The notes under the pieces are model-generated. The model was not told the origin of the DNA, made no database searches, and was given only the letters and a program-made list of their open reading frames with translations. A DNA stretch of 64,000 nt from Syngnathus acus. Taxonomy: Eukaryota > Chordata > Actinopteri > Syngnathiformes > Syngnathidae. The first letter of the stretch is position 1; every line of letters starts with the position of its first letter. A program made the translations under genes and the position numbers. The stretch spans positions 1,734,001 to 1,798,000 of the forward strand of contig NC_051100.1 of the NCBI RefSeq assembly GCF_901709675.1, given 5' to 3'. This document shows positions 1-13,780 of this stretch, in pieces.

Positions 1-3000
1 GAGGGGAAATGGCTGCAGAGCAGGAGAAAGGGGCGGCAAGAGGTCGTCCCTGGGTAATTTGTTCTGGTCCTCTCCCACAGCAGACACACAAGGAGCAGGT
101 AAACCAATTACAGTATGACATGAATCACAGAGAGTCACCAGCAGGCCCCACCACACCGCAGCGGCTGAAGGTGGTGGGCTTAAGACTCACCAGTTGGTCA
201 ATTGTGAAGCTCCCTAACCCTATCCACTGACTGCTTTCTTTCCGTTCATGATTGCATTCCATTTATCTTGGAGCTTTATCAGGCCAGGTAGCAGGTATTT
301 GTGTGGGTTAAGTGGGCTGTTCAAAATGGACCACTATGTCTGTGAAATGTTCACACGAATAAAAACTAACAGTGAATATCACAACGTTAAAATTATCAAT
401 GTGTAATTATGAATTAAAAAAAGGAATGAAAACAGCTGTGGTGTGGTCACCCCACTCCAAAGAAGATGCAATATAGAAACGTAAAATAAATATGAATGAA
501 TACATTATTATTCTAAATAAAAATCGGATCAAATCAAGCAAATTTGGAACGAAGCGGAAAATGAAATAAACGTTTTGGGAAGTATAAATAAAATAGTAAT
601 AATAGACAAATGACAAGTCAAGCATGTAAACTGTGTAGCCCACTCCTCCAGTAGGTCACTAAGTGTGTGTACTTGCTGCATTATGGCTTCAACACACAGG
701 TCAAATTGACAATAAAAAAAGGATCTTATGTCTGAATATTAGCTCCCAACGGGTTTCAAAGGTAGACATGGGATTTGGGGGCGCTAACCTAACAAAGCCG
801 AAGCAATTACTTTCATTTTCCTTAATCGCCAAACGGCTGTCACGGCGGGCAAAGTCGTGTCGCGCAAACGCCATCGGCGACGACTTAAACGAGCCCAAAA
901 CAACTTGTAAATAAACAATCGTCTGCGGTAGGGGTGCGGGGTCCCGGTCTCCCCCTTAATCTTCCAGTTGATGCTAAACCGACAGGAGCGTGGTAAAGGG
1001 AAGAGAATGACTTTGACAAGAGTGGATTAGATATCGCACTCGGCCCTATTGGAGGGGGCTTTATTGCTTGTAGATTCAGGAGGGGTAAACATTTGATGAA
1101 GGGTCTGACGACGCTTGCGAGAGAGGGAAGGATGAAGACGGCGACGGGTAGGCGGGATTGGACAGATGTGGCGGCAGGGGAAAGCGGCGCCTGGCTGCCA
1201 CTTGCGTATGTTTGCCAAAGCCGCATGCTTGCTCAGTGGGTAAATGCAACACCGGTGAGATGCACTTGGCAGACATTAGCCAACATGCTAAATGTCCCAT
1301 CTTGCTGCCCCTTGACGTTAATCAGATCCCTATTTTGTTTAACTTCGCCGTGGAAATGATGTTTTCATAACCATTTGCATGCCAGGTAGTTGGAATCTGC
1401 CAAATATAGCTAAATTAAGCTTCGGGAAATTCCGTTGATGTCGTGTCCCAGGCCAAGAAGGAATCCATCCAATTTTCGTTGGGATGTATTTTACCTGCTC
1501 TAACATCATGCGAACATTTACAAGAATCCATGATATCATCTCAAACTGCCTCAGTCTGAGACAGAAATGTTGTTAACAACCATGCCCATAAGTCGCCAAG
1601 TATCAAAAATGACTTCATCGAGCATCTTTGTCATGCCTCCACATGTTGGAACTGCCAAAATGTAGCCGCTTAATAGCCTGCAGTGGCTGAACTATATCCC
1701 GCTGGGTCGTCATGGAACTTTTCCGCGCCGCAACCACGAGGCGTTCTAAAGCGCTACCCCGAAGCCCCGGTCCACACAATGACCATCGCATGGATTTTTT
1801 TTTTTTCCGCGCTAAACCTCCAGTGGGCCAAAGAATAGAATTCCTTCTGCAAATATGTCAACGGTTTCCCTAATTCTTTGTTGGCTAATAAAGTAGAATT
1901 CCGCCATGTGCAGGAGTTGCTGTGCATTTTTCTGCTGATCCAATTTTGGATCATTGGACATCTTCTCTCATCACACCCATTGCCCTTTCTTTCCACATTT
2001 CAAGCCATTCTTTCCTTGTTTTTCCCCTCCCTCCCTCCATCTCTCTCTCTATTGTCTCACTTCCATCTCCACCCTCTTCATCCTCGGTCCCCTCTCTTGG
2101 CTCTTTCCACCACCCCCACTCCATGTTCCCTCCCTTACCCCCCTCTCCATTCCTCTGGCCCTAAAACCAGCCCCTCGGCCGCCCGCTTGCGCTCAGATGG
2201 CTGTTACCATGACAACCCCCTTCTTTCAGCTCTGGCAAAAAAAAAAAAATAATGAAGACAATGTGTTTTCCATTTAGATGAGTTTTCAGGCGCGGCAGGG
2301 AGATATGGAGTGTCCATCTTGCCTCCTCTTTCACTGCGGAGGAAATGTAATTAAAAAAAAGAGAGCTTTCTAACTCTGCCTCTTTCTGTCCATCTGTCTG
2401 TCTGTGTGTCTGACACCCCGCACGCTAGCAGCTTGTAACGCAGCCGGCTGGTAAAGCAAGCTCACTGTTGTGACCGCAGCCAAGAAAAAGCAGCGGGGAA
2501 AACGTCTGGCTGCAAACAAACGGCGATGAAATGCAGCAAAGGGCGGCAGGTAGAAAATGAGAAAAGTTCTTGGCGCCGCAAACGCCGATTTCTCTATTGA
2601 TCGATTACGCAGCACAATGAAAGGCACGATCGCAAAATAATGAACATTGCAGCTTTCGTTTGAGAGGTTTATGGGGATGAGAGATGAGGATTTCGTTGCA
2701 TCGCGCTCCAGGCCGGGAATAAAAACCGTGACTGGTGGAGTATTTGTTTTGCGGGTGATTAACTTATACGTAACACAAGCAAGGCAAAACATGTGCTTTA
2801 TACTTTAAAGCTCACACCCAACAGGGAGTGAATTCAGTAGCAACCGCAAAAGTAAAACACGGCTGGGGGTGCAAATCGTTTTTATATAGTGCGATACAAA
2901 ATTCGTGACAATATTGGAAGCCACAAGCCCCACTGAGGAAAAGTTAGCACGTCTGCCTCACGGTTTTACTAAAATCTGAAAGTGTTGGTAGCGCACACAA

Positions 3001-5245
3001 AATTTAGCCCCATGAAGCCAGTTATACGTAATTTGGTAGACATTTCAATCATAAGTAGACCCACAAAAAAGACTTGCATCAAATAAACAAACATAGCAAT
3101 TCTGATAGTTTGGTAATACGTAGGCAGCCCATTTGGACACTGCCAGCGGTCCTTCGACAACATCATCGATTTTTTTGCCAGCATATTTGAACCCTTATCC
3201 AAAGATTGCAAACTTGATTAGACCCGCAAAAAAGTTACGAGCCTAAAATTGTTTTCCGAATTGCACAGCGGGCCAGTTGAAGTGTTTTTGCTAGTCAGAT
3301 ATAGCCCGCAGGTTGTCGGTTCACCAACCCTGGTGTCGACAACATTCCGGGTGACAGCAGCGCTCCGATAATATTCATTGTGTATGAAAGGAAAAGCCAA
3401 CGATACACAAGTCACTAAAAATAAAACTCGCCTGCGTAAGTTCACACAAAATTATAAGTTAAAAGTTGGTGTTTTTATGAAGTGCTGAAGTATTTTTTCT
3501 GGATCGCAGCCTCTCGAGCTGGATGTTCCGTTCACCAAATGGAAGAGCAGAAAAAAAAAAAAAAAAGAATCACTTGAAGAAATTAAAGTTTATTGTGCAG
3601 TCTAAGGGTGGTGAGTCAATGAAGTACAGTAATAAATGAATGGAGAGAGGCAGCAGTATATTAAGTGTATGTCTGCCTGTTTACAGTGGAAATAGTGAGT
3701 CAGGGACATTTTCTTTGGGTCTCTTTTCCAGTGTTTATGGAGAGTGGTGAGGAACAACACTTCCTGAGAGGAAAGCCAGCTTTCCGAGACCAGAGCCTCT
3801 TGCTCTCTCGTTCCTCTTCTAGGCCCCTGCAGAAGGGGAAAGCTCTGTCTCCAATTGAGCTTTTCCATTCGCTGATACAAGACTGCTTTACGTGTATGCG
3901 TGCCACAGAGATGATAAACACTAATGCTGGATATGACCCAGAGAGGGAAGATTAATGTATGTACAAAAAGCAAAAATTAAATGACTATGGCATGGTACTG
4001 ATTCAAATCACTCACTACAGGGACACATTTATTCGCATTAAAAGCCTGATCGGAATAAAAATAATAATAATAATGTCTTGACCTCTTTCAGCCTGTTACT
4101 GAGACAAACTAGCTGGCTTGTATGACAACATGTGCGCTGGTGTCTGTCGCAGCAACGTGTTCTGCATTAAGGTCAGCCAAGTGTTTGTTGTTCAATTAGC
4201 ACACAATCGTGTTCTTTGGGGCACAAATGTACTCAATTCACAAATAAACACGTGTTTTTCGATTGAATTCATCAAAACGAACGTGTTACAGTCCCCGGCA
4301 AATTACAACACAGCCTTTAGCTTCATGTCCTCATAAAGTGCCCGCCACTATGTATTAATTACATATCGAGCAGAGTCAGCCTGATAGTAACATGCCCGTT
4401 GTGCACGTAAAGGTGCTCAGCCCTTGAACACCTGATCATTAGCCATTCCGTCGCCGTCTTGCTAGCCTGTTTACACGCCCGCGGCGTTTGATCCTCAAAA
4501 GGATTCCAATGTGGGTGTTGCATGGTACATACTTCCATATGTACACAACCTTTTGATGAGCAGGTTGCCTGTGCAGGGAAGGAGGAGCTCCTTGAGTGCC
4601 CCACTGATTCTTCCCACATGCATCCATATTTGATGTGCAGCACATGGCGACCACTACAGAACACGCTCCAGGCATGAAGCCGCAACACGAGCGCCACCTA
4701 TATGTTAGCTCGCTGTAATAGCGTTCATGTTGCCACCCGCACACAAATCCCACCGGCTCAAAATCGCCACACTCCAGCAAATCCGGCCAAAAGCCTGTTT
4801 ACTGATGATCCGACGCAAAGACAACGGGACGTGGGTACGGCGGGTGAGGGAGGGGGAGGTCAGGGAGTGGCGTGCTGCAGGAAGCCTTTATTATCAGTCA
4901 TTGGAAAGGAACTAGGTGGGATAATTGGTCTCTCCAGCTCAACGTGCAGCATGCATTTTTAATGAGGTCCGCACTGTTTCACTCATTTCACATGGATTGC
5001 AGATTAGGGCCAAATGCTGGTTGTTTCTACTGTTGTGGCAGCGGTCATGGTGGGGGGGGTGTCAATGGAACAAATAGAACTGTTTAATTATTCTCTTGCC
5101 TTTAACTACTGTTGCTTACATTATAAGTGGTGAGGCACATAATTGCGGTTTACATACATTAGCAGGCTAAATTGATTGTGGGAGCTCAGCGTGTGCTGGC
5201 AGGTTAATTCAAATTATTTTCCTGGCTAACTATGACCTGTCAAAA
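1..5245. other. Non-coding stretch, no gene recognised
   Basis: Stop codons interrupt all frames at short intervals and none of the short open frames resembles a known protein. The segment holds a pyrimidine-rich tract at about 1985-2165 made of CT/CCT runs, short A runs (for example 3551-3567) and, at 2943-2971, a short stretch reading like the start of the fish dispersed repeat described at 48402. Otherwise I see nothing in it. Deeply conserved regulatory DNA could be present but cannot be told apart without an alignment. Confidence 0.6.
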
Positions 5246-5247
5246 TA

Positions 5248-5659
5248 CCGTATTTTCCGGGCTATAAGGCGCACCGGACTATAAGGCGCACCTTCACTGA
5301 ATGGCCCATTTTAAAACTTTGTCCTTATATAAGGCGCACCGGACTATAAGGCGCACCATTAATGCATCATGTCAGATTTTTAATCCAAATCAAATCATTC
5401 TCCATTTTATCTTTTTTATTTCAACTTCAGACGCAACAAATTACTTTATAATCACAAAATAATGACCCATAGTCTTTTTGATTCATGATTCATAGTCTTC
5501 AGCGGGCCACTTATGATTGATTTCATGACACAATGCTTCGGGCCAGTTTAAATTTAGGAATTTGGTCCATATATAAGGCGCACCGGACTATAAGGCGCAC
5601 TGTCGGCTTTTGAGAAAATTTGAGGTTTTTAGGTGCGCCTTATAGTCCGGAAAATACGG
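5248..5659. mobile_element. Non-autonomous DNA transposon (MITE), TA target duplication, copy 1
   Basis: The element begins CCGTATTTTCCGGGCTATAA and ends with the inverse complement, ...TTATAGTCCGGAAAATACGG, giving terminal inverted repeats of about 28 bp. A TA dinucleotide lies directly outside each end (5246-5247 and 5660-5661), which fits a TA target-site duplication. The subterminal DNA repeats the motif CTATAAGGCGCACC several times: about 5261, 5280 and 5342 on the left, and again at about 5588 in direct orientation on the right, each often paired with a second partial copy. Such arrays are typical transposase-binding clusters. There is no open frame inside, so it must have been mobilised in trans. 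I recognise the end sequence as common in fish genomes but cannot assign a superfamily with certainty; the TA duplication points towards Tc1/mariner-like or a related group. Confidence 0.85.
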
Positions 5660-5661
5660 TA

Positions 5662-8437
5662 ATTATATAAACATATATTAAAAAAAAGTCAAATGAAATT
5701 TGTTAAACTCAACATGTGTCAGACTAAATATTGACTGTTAGCCAACAAGCTACTCAGTGGATAGCTAAATTGAATTTAGCTCAAAGTCGGACAAATGGAT
5801 ATGCAGCTAGCTATGCTATGATAGACTTCTTGAAGATTAGATGGCTAACTAATTTGCACAGCCTAAAAGAATTCACATATTTTCATTCTATAGCGCACCA
5901 GCTGACCAGACCGTCAATGAGATTTGTGCCCATGTTGTAGTTTCTTGTATAAGCCGTTGCCTCAACACACAACCGCCTTCCGAAAAGACTTGTGACCTCT
6001 CCAAGTGGCTGCTAATGTTCTTAGTGACCTGAAAAGAGCAAGCCTGTGCGGCGTTAGAGAGTGTCGCACTCAACTGGGAGGGAAGTTAAGAGGCTGACGG
6101 CGGCGAGCAGAAGCTCCAGAGTTTAAGTGAATTAAGCAAACTAATTCGCATTTAGCGGCGGCACAAGTCGTGCTCACTACGCGCTGGAGGGCACGGTGAA
6201 TGGGCCGCCACCTCGTAATAGCATTGAACACCTTCTGCTGTGATGAGTGGCTGTGTGCAACGCTGCAAAGTGGCTTCCCTGGGAATACACCTTTTCATAA
6301 TGTTTGGAAATAGTAAGAGTTGACAAACCCTGATTGAACTGGGGAAAAAAAAGACATGACAAAAACTTGTGTTTGGACTTGTGCTGCCAGAATTGAGGGT
6401 CTTCAGATGTAGCGGGTGAGTTTGGCCAAGGAGGAAGATGGCAGTTTGGACAAAGAGAGGCAGGCCGACACAGCTAGGTTTGATGAATGGCAAGCCTTCT
6501 TGCTTTTCTCACTCCTTGCTTCAGGGACCTCCCGCTTCCCCCTCGTTGAGGTCCACAGCCCGGGACACATCCATCAAGCCGGCTAACATCGTGCTTGCGT
6601 GAAGGCTAACGGAGGACCTCGCCAGCCCTGACGTCGCCTGGGCCCGTTCTGTCTGCAAGCTGCTGTTTGCTCTGCCCAATAATCCTTCAGCCTATGCAAT
6701 GTCACAGTGTCACAAGCTAATACTCAGGTACTTCATGCATCATTTAGCTGCGGAATGCACATCGGATTCAGTGCAGAGGCCATAATGAGCTATACTACTC
6801 TATATGACATACTTTACTTGGCTGCGGGCTTTGTGTTAACACCGCTGAGTACATCCAACAACACCGGGCAAGCTTGTCAAATGTTTCAAATGAATTTACA
6901 CCAAAAACAAGCACTACGCTTGCCTTTTTCAAGCAAATCCTGCTAAATTCCCCTGAGAATAAATTCAATCATGTCACACAAGAATTAAATGACATTTGCT
7001 CATCATGCGTGCGTACAAACATTGTCGTCTCTGGAGTGTCTGCCCATCCATTAAGTGTCAAATTACACAAGTAATGTTTTGCTTATTAGCAGAAAATGGC
7101 TCTTTAAGCATGTCGCATTGTTACATCACAATCAGGCTCATTTGAAGTTTCTTACCCGATGATTTGGTGGCTCAGTAGAATGTGGCGCCCCCCCAAAAAC
7201 TGTACGAGTTAAACAGGGTGGTTAACAGACAAGTCGTGGTATTTTTACCAAAGCATGTTGCAGACATTGTCGTTGAACAGCCCGGGAACTGTTTTAACTT
7301 GTGTAAAAATGGCTTTTAATGGCAAAGTTCAAATAACGGCCAAGGCGCCGCCATCGCTCCCGCGAGCCGGCGGCCCCGCCTTCCCCTGCCCGGCAGCCTT
7401 TCCGCAAAGCACAGCGCAGAGCAGAAATATCTGGATCAGACAAATGAATTCTATTTCATGACGGCAGACAGACCGACCCACTTCATCTCATCTCCCCTTC
7501 TCATCCTCCTCCCGCCCGTAATCCCAATCATGCAGTCGGACGACGAGGAAGAGCCTGTTTGGGGGAGAGATAGCGAGCAGGAGGGTTGCATAACAATGAA
7601 ATGGGCTTGATGTCATCCCCTGGGGGCCTGAGATGGAATGGACTGCCCAGCGGCTGAATCAACACTTGTTGGTCACATTGCTAATACTGCTTAACATAAC
7701 GAATGAAGCTTCTATTCGCTAGCTTGGCGGCCTCGTTTCAGCTAAGAATAATAAACTTTGCAGCTGCAGAAATAAGGAGCCGGACGGCCATTTGTCTCCC
7801 GATTAGATGAAGCTAACTTGTAATTTAGCTTCATCTCCTGTGGTGTTTGTGTGTGTGTGTGTGCAATCAACATTAGAGATGTGCGTGCGTGTGTGTCTTG
7901 CGCACTACAATGTGTGCTCTGTATTCTTACCGATAACACGGAGCTGCTGCAGGAGAGAAAACAGCACTCATTGATTTTGTGCGTTTCTCCATTGCAAAGA
8001 CGGGTCGATACAAAGCCACAAACACAAAGACAAGCCAAGAGGGTCTGCATGCGCACACATACACACGCACGCACACACTTTTGCGGTCGACTGACACTTG
8101 AAACGAGGCAGGCAGGTAATCATCGCTGCCTCATTACTTGCCAACATGCTCTCACACTAGCATGCACAAAAGTGCACGTATGACAAGAATGCACAGTTAC
8201 ATGAAGTATTTCAGGTGCGGTGGAACCTCCAAAGTCATAACTGTGGCCATCGTAAAATATTTATGAACTGGTACGGGCAATGTTTTAACATGGTGTGATA
8301 GTCATGGAAGTGTAGAGACAAGCTAGCCACTCCATAACGCAACGATATAAAACTAAAATAAACTAAACTCTAATTATAAATGTGTATCTTGTACCTACTC
8401 GGTAAAATGATTTGTGTGTGTAATTCAGTAATTGTGC
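5662..8437. other. Non-coding stretch with a TG/CA microsatellite pair
   Basis: No gene is recognised. A (TG)n run lies at 7847-7863 and a CA-rich run (CACACATACACACGCACGCACACAC type) at about 8054-8078. The remainder is ordinary unique-looking sequence with GC-rich patches (about 7340-7400) and no convincing exon. Confidence 0.55.
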
Positions 8438-8483
8438 AGGTGCATCTCATTAAATTGTAGCCAAGTTCATATGTTTTAGTTGC

Positions 8484-8490
<7 letters not shown>
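8438..8490. mobile_element. Possible Tc1-like terminal fragment
   Basis: The sequence CAGGTGCATCTCATTAAATT followed by a diverged AAGTTCAT segment resembles a frequent fish transposon end that reads CAGGTGCATCTCAATAAATT and continues with AAGTTCATTTATTTC. Only about 50 bp is recognisable and no opposite end was found. It is directly followed by a 25-base A run. The assignment is from memory of fish repeats and is tentative. Confidence 0.3.

Positions 8491-8515
<25 letters not shown>
8491..8515 (+). repeat. Poly(A) run, 25 bases
   Basis: Uninterrupted run of A on the plus strand. No clear retrotransposon body or target-site duplication flanks it, so it may be a simple homopolymer or the decayed tail of a retroposed sequence. 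Confidence 0.9.
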
Positions 8516-10716
8516 TTACATTTTAAGTGACATTATATTTTTCACTTTTGGCGTCCCACAAAAAGTCAGTGAAAAGGCAGCAACTAAACAAAATAATGGC
8601 GAGCCGGTTGGTCTGTTTAGGTGCCCGAGGGAAGCAGCTTTGATCAAACACCAGCTCGGCTAAATCAGAGGAGCAAATTGATTACAGCAACATCCCAAAA
8701 AAAAGCCCAATCAATCAGAAAATCAAACACTGTCAAGTGTTAAGACAATGTTTGCTGTCCTCTGTTTGTGACTGCTAAAAATTGCCTTTTGTTATTTGTC
8801 GCAGTAATTGATTCACTTAGAAAAACAACCCGAGAGTCGTCATACATCATCGTTGTTGACGGCCAAGTGACAAAGAGGAATCTGATGCCGCGGCGCTCAC
8901 ATGCTCGGCGTTGCGGCCACCGAAAATACCGCGACAGCTGTCAACCTCGCGTCATCGCCAAAAATCTTAACGGCAGCATCTGACAAGAGATTAAGGGAGC
9001 CCTTAAAATAATTGAAAGCAAAAGTGGGCCGAGGTGAGATGGAGGACATCTCTTCTGGACATGTTTATAATGATATCCAGCAATGCAAAGAAACATATCT
9101 GAAATCTTTCCAAATATGTCAACTTCGAATTGCATATTCAATGCGTCAATATACGAGGAATATCGACTAGTCCGCGAGTCTCAATCCACATTTTGAACTC
9201 GAGAGCACAAAGGTGGAAAACATCAAGCCCCGATGACATGGAACCATTGTGACATTTCAAGGCGGACTCACAGGAAGCATGTAAGAGACACATGAGTGTA
9301 TCATGGAAAGCACGCTCAGGAAAGAAGAAAAAAACTTGGCCTGTTCCAGACTCAGGAAAAGGTACTGTGGAGACGGGGGTCAAACGGAATCATAACAAAA
9401 AGGAAAGACAGACAAGGTGCCTTATGTAACTTAGCGCCCGACTGTTTTCCGACACGTTTAGATCATCCGGGCAGCTGTTGCGAATTACATCGCTCGACAC
9501 GACACGACATCCTTGCTCACTGCAAACTCGAGATCGGTGCGGTGTAAATAAATTTGAATTTTGATTGTCACTGAGGTGCTTAATTTTAATGGCTTATCCA
9601 GAGAGTAATAAATATTTAGCAGCTGCTATTTAATCAAGCCATACACGGTGCTCATTTTAAAGCCGAAACTAATCAGGTAATAAGTCGTTACCAAAATGAA
9701 ACAAATGACAATAACAGGAGTAAGTCAAGTTAAAGGGAAATTTTAAGTTTGAAAACGCCACATTTTATCCTGCTTTTGTATTTATGCACTCCAAAAGAAA
9801 TGGAACTTCTCTCACTGCCCGAAATCCTCGCATATGAGAACGATTACTGTTAGCATTAGCATAGCATTCCTTCTCCAGACACGGCTGGAATGTCATTTTT
9901 CTATTGACACTTTTTGCATCCATTTATTCATCAAACAAAATGCATCTGAATAAAAAAACAACAACATATTATTCAATTAAATCCCGATTAACTGCACCAA
10001 ATTACTAACAAAGCCTCTAATTAATCAGATTATTTGGTAATGGAGTCCCATCGCTTGTTGTCTAACCGTTGTGTTCTTGTGCATGTTTGTGTGTGAGTCT
10101 GGGGGCTGTCTGGCCAGACAAGACCCCAACCTCCCCGCTTCCTCCCCCTTGCGTCAACAGAGCAACAGATTGACCCCGTGAGGCCCCCGGAGCCTCACGG
10201 CTGACCCCGGCTGAAATTTGAGCCTTTAGCTTTCCACTCGGAGGTGAAAGCAGACATAAACACAGCAAACGTACCAAACACGGAGGAAGACACCTGCAGC
10301 ACAAGGAACTTTGTGCCATTATTTGCTGGCATCAGGATCTGCTGTATCTATCACGTGGGATTGCGGTTATGTCGTGCGTGTAGCAATCTGCTACCTTACG
10401 ACAAATATTTAAAGAAAACTGACCCAAAACAAATGTCATTTTCTAAATCTACCAAACTGTCAAAGTGACACACTAGTTCCAGCGTGACTTCGCATGAAAG
10501 AATGGGCGAGAGCAACAAGTAGTTTGACATTTGAAACAGAAAGGAATGGGTGCAGCCGTCAACCACAATACATCCTCTTGGGAATTATACAATTGTTTAA
10601 GATTTGAAAACATAAAAAACATCAACCTCCACAACTAGTTATGGTAATAAGAGGGCCACCTGTATTAGCAGTCAAGAAAATAGATGTCGTGTTGTAGCAT
10701 TAGCATCTGTGCTATT
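8516..10716. other. Non-coding stretch, no gene recognised
   Basis: Short open frames only, none recognisable. The stretch at about 9545-9690 is AT-rich with many TTTAAT/TTAATT cores and could be regulatory, but nothing in the window alone proves this. Confidence 0.5.
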
Positions 10717-10950
10717 GTTGGCATGTCAGCCTTACAATCAAAAGACCCTCAGGTTGAATCCCCTTTGGTATGAATTTCTAGGTTTACATTTGGCCAAGGA
10801 TACTTTTGTTTGGGTTTCTACTGTTCTGGAATCCACCAAATATGTTCTGTTTGGATTCAAAGCTCTGATAAGCACCTCCTGTGTGGAGTTTGCATGTTCT
10901 AACCGTGCTTGTGTAAGTTTTCTCCAGTTACAAGCCAGTACTTTTCCACG
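10717..10950 (-). repeat. Fish dispersed repeat, diverged copy (minus orientation)
   Basis: The left part (GCATGTCAGCCTTACAATCAAAAGA then AGGTTGAATCCCC) and the right part (CCTGTGTGGAGTTTGCATG then TTCT.ACCGTGCTTG and TTTTCTCC) match two blocks, in the correct order, of a widespread fish interspersed repeat. The middle, about 10770-10870, no longer matches. Related copies lie at 18853, 48402, 54361 and 55412. The first block contains a tRNA-B-box-like string, but there is no folded tRNA. Confidence 0.6.
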
Positions 10951-13538
10951 ATATCTAACACTTTGAGTTGACTAATGTCTTATCATTTTTCGGGGTATTT
11001 TCGTCTTTCAATCAGACTTTTGACTCGCCGGGTTTCTGTTATTGTGCGACTCTAACCGTCTGTGAAGCAGGGAAACGTCCGTCGGAGAATTAAGGCTCAG
11101 GACCACTGTACTTGAGCTTTCATCACACTGTAGTCGACTACAAAACACACGTGATACATTCATTTGCATAAGATTACGTTTCACAAATGCACGTTTCCGC
11201 CGCGTAGACGAGTAAATTACACCTGTAGGGGGAGCCCTAGAGCAAGTATTACTCTAGCACGTGCCATCAGGGAGCTGGAATAGGCTGCGGGAAAGTAAAG
11301 ATGGCGGCAATAGCTGAAGGTTAGGCTGGCGCGTTCATTAGACGAACAGACCGCGCCACGTGGACGTAAACAGATACACATGATTAATGCGCTCATGTAT
11401 GGAAGCGTGCTCGTTTGCTCTTCGCAGTTCATTAAGAAGAGCGGAGCCTATCTCACTGTGTTGCTTCCGTTCTTCACTTGGGGTGGGGGGCATTGTGGTA
11501 GACCATGGCTTCAGATATTCAATGAGCTCAATCCAAGATTTATTAGCCTTTTGAAGCAAATTAAATATAAAGCTAAAGATTAGTTTCCTATCAAACACGC
11601 TTTTGATGACAGGCAAAAAAAATCAAATGAAAAGTGTTTCCGGATGTAAAATGTATGCAGAGGAGGAAGGGGAGTCTTATCTTTGCAGCAATAAGGATAA
11701 AGGCTCTTTTAACAGGATTTGGCCTGACCCACTGCGTTATAGCTGGAAGCTGATGCAGCAGTGGATCATTTTTCCTCTCCAAATCTCTTTTGGCATGGTC
11801 AGGAGTGCCACAGTGTGCGAGTGCATGCGTGTGTGTGTGTGTGTGTCATGGCGGGGAGGGGTTAGGCCGCCAGCCGAGGAGAGAGCATTGTGGTCCAATC
11901 TCGAGCGTTTTTTAATGGTGCGACAACACAAGGCCGGGTCTTCCCTCACTGCTCAGCTGAGCAATCAGGTCACCTCGTCTTGACAGACAGTAACACACCC
12001 TCGCACGCACACACACACAAGCATGCACCAAGACGTAAACATGCACAAGTACATGCAGCCCGCAGCTGTTGCCAGTGATGTCAGTCCCGATTTGGCCAAA
12101 ATGGTCTTTTGTTTTGCGAGCGACAACACAAGACCGACCGCAGAAGACGCTTCGTATTGTCGCTCTCGCCCCTAAAATTGTTTGATGATCGGTCGGTTCT
12201 TGGTTTGGGGTATTAAAAAATAGCATCAGGCTTCGTATTGCCCAGACGGCTTCTTTTTCAACTGACTGATCAAAGGTGAGATGTTTCTGCAAAGGATGAC
12301 ATCATCATTCCGTTCAAACAGCCTTTTTGTTGTGGTTCTTGGCAACAGTTGAAAGGCCTTAAACAACTCAAACTTTCAAGTGTCACAAACGACGAGTTCT
12401 CCCACTACTAAGAGATCCTCCATTTGCTTCGTTCAGTGCGTGAGAAGAGACACCTCCATTTGTCATTTCCTACAGGATAAACCGTTTTCTAAATCCGAAG
12501 AATCACATTTCCGCAGGATTTACTCCGATGAAAACTAACGTCCACAGAAGACAGTCTGGTGAAGAACGCAAAAGCACTCTGGCAAAGCTCAGTTCTCATT
12601 TTCACTCGTCTTGTTATGCCGCGCGTGTGTGTTCTCCTGTCAAAGGCCCGAGCCAACTGCAAATCTTGGACCGACCCCATCGAGGAAATGAGAAGTTGCG
12701 CTCGTGCCCGGGAAGTGTTCATCCTCCCGCGCTTTCTGCCTATCACGTCTTACGCTTGTGTGTGTTTTTGTCCCGTGCGTGCTCTCAGGAACACAGCTGA
12801 CATGCGATACAAAGCCGACACGACACACTTCGGGCCTATTACGCCGCTCGTAAATAATTCCGCTTGTCTTGACATGTCACGCTGCGGCTGGTTATGCTCC
12901 GGAGTTGATTGGGTTTGTTCTGATTACAGGCCAGTTGGTTACAACGAAGGGCTAAACGGCCCCCGTGCTCCCTTTTGTCAGGCGGACGGACGGACGTTCG
13001 CGAGAGATGCAAAATGTCATCATCAAGGCGCATCGGCGAAGGCGTTGATGTAATCTGTTAACAGCTATTAGCGTGCGGAAGACCGATTACGATACTGTTT
13101 TTTTTTTTTTTGCCTTGTATCGGCGTCGCGCTCGACGCCTGATGCACAGCTCGAGTTTGTTGCCTGAGAAGAGTTTATCTGAAAGCTTTCCTTCTGCTAA
13201 GCCTCATGAAATATTCACCTGATCAAGTCGTGTTTTATTTCCCCCGAAGGAAAAAACGCTGCCCCCGCGGGTTCCTAGTAAACATAGCCGCCAGTTCTCG
13301 CAGGTTAATTGTAAGAAATAGCAATTTTTCTGATCATACAAAACCGGAGGAAAACTATTGGATGTCATATTAATACTAAAATGCAGCTTCTGCTGCGCTT
13401 TTGGCTTGAAGAAGGAAAATTCATTCAGAAAACAAAAATGCAGCTTATTCGCGTGAAAGCGAGTCAGTACGTAGACAGCCTGTAGAAAGGACCATAAATT
13501 GTTTGGAGAAAATGTTCATTGTTTAATTTACCGTGGGT
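10951..13538. other. Non-coding stretch with TG and CA microsatellites
   Basis: A (TG)n run lies at about 11829-11846 and a short CA run at about 12005-12019. The segment 12580-13050 is CpG-richer than its surroundings and has open frames on both strands, but with no recognisable protein, so composition and not coding probably explains them. No gene is recognised. Confidence 0.5.
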
Positions 13539-13780
13539 CAGGGATGGACAACTGGGGGCCGATTAGAAGCCCCTTGATTAATTTTCATCCCATATTTTTC
13601 TAAAAGTTGTATTTTTAAACCCCATAAATCTTGAAAAAAAAAAGCTAATATATTGACTGTTTTCTTGAAAGAATTTATGAAAATAATCCTGTAACAAAAT
13701 GGATAAAATGCAAAATTTTGAAAATAAATATTGAAAATAAAATGCTGATATTTTCCAGCTCACTCGTGACACTTGAACGA
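13539..13780. mobile_element. Possible hAT-like remnant, one end only
   Basis: CAGGGATGGACAACTGGGGGCC at the left edge resembles hAT-type ends (CAGGGnTGGnCAACT), and the following segment, GCCCCTTGATTAATTTTCAT and AT-rich sequence, resembles the interior of a common fish element. No matching right end or 8-bp duplication was found, so the right boundary is arbitrary. Confidence 0.3.

Noticed and set aside
8216-8260. GGTGCGGTGGAACCTCCAAAGTC resembling another fish repeat end
   Set aside because: Match limited to about 20 bases and no second end or target duplication was found.
12559-13053. 164-codon open frame in a CpG-richer region
   Set aside because: No similarity to any family I know, odd residue content and competing frames; composition explains it.
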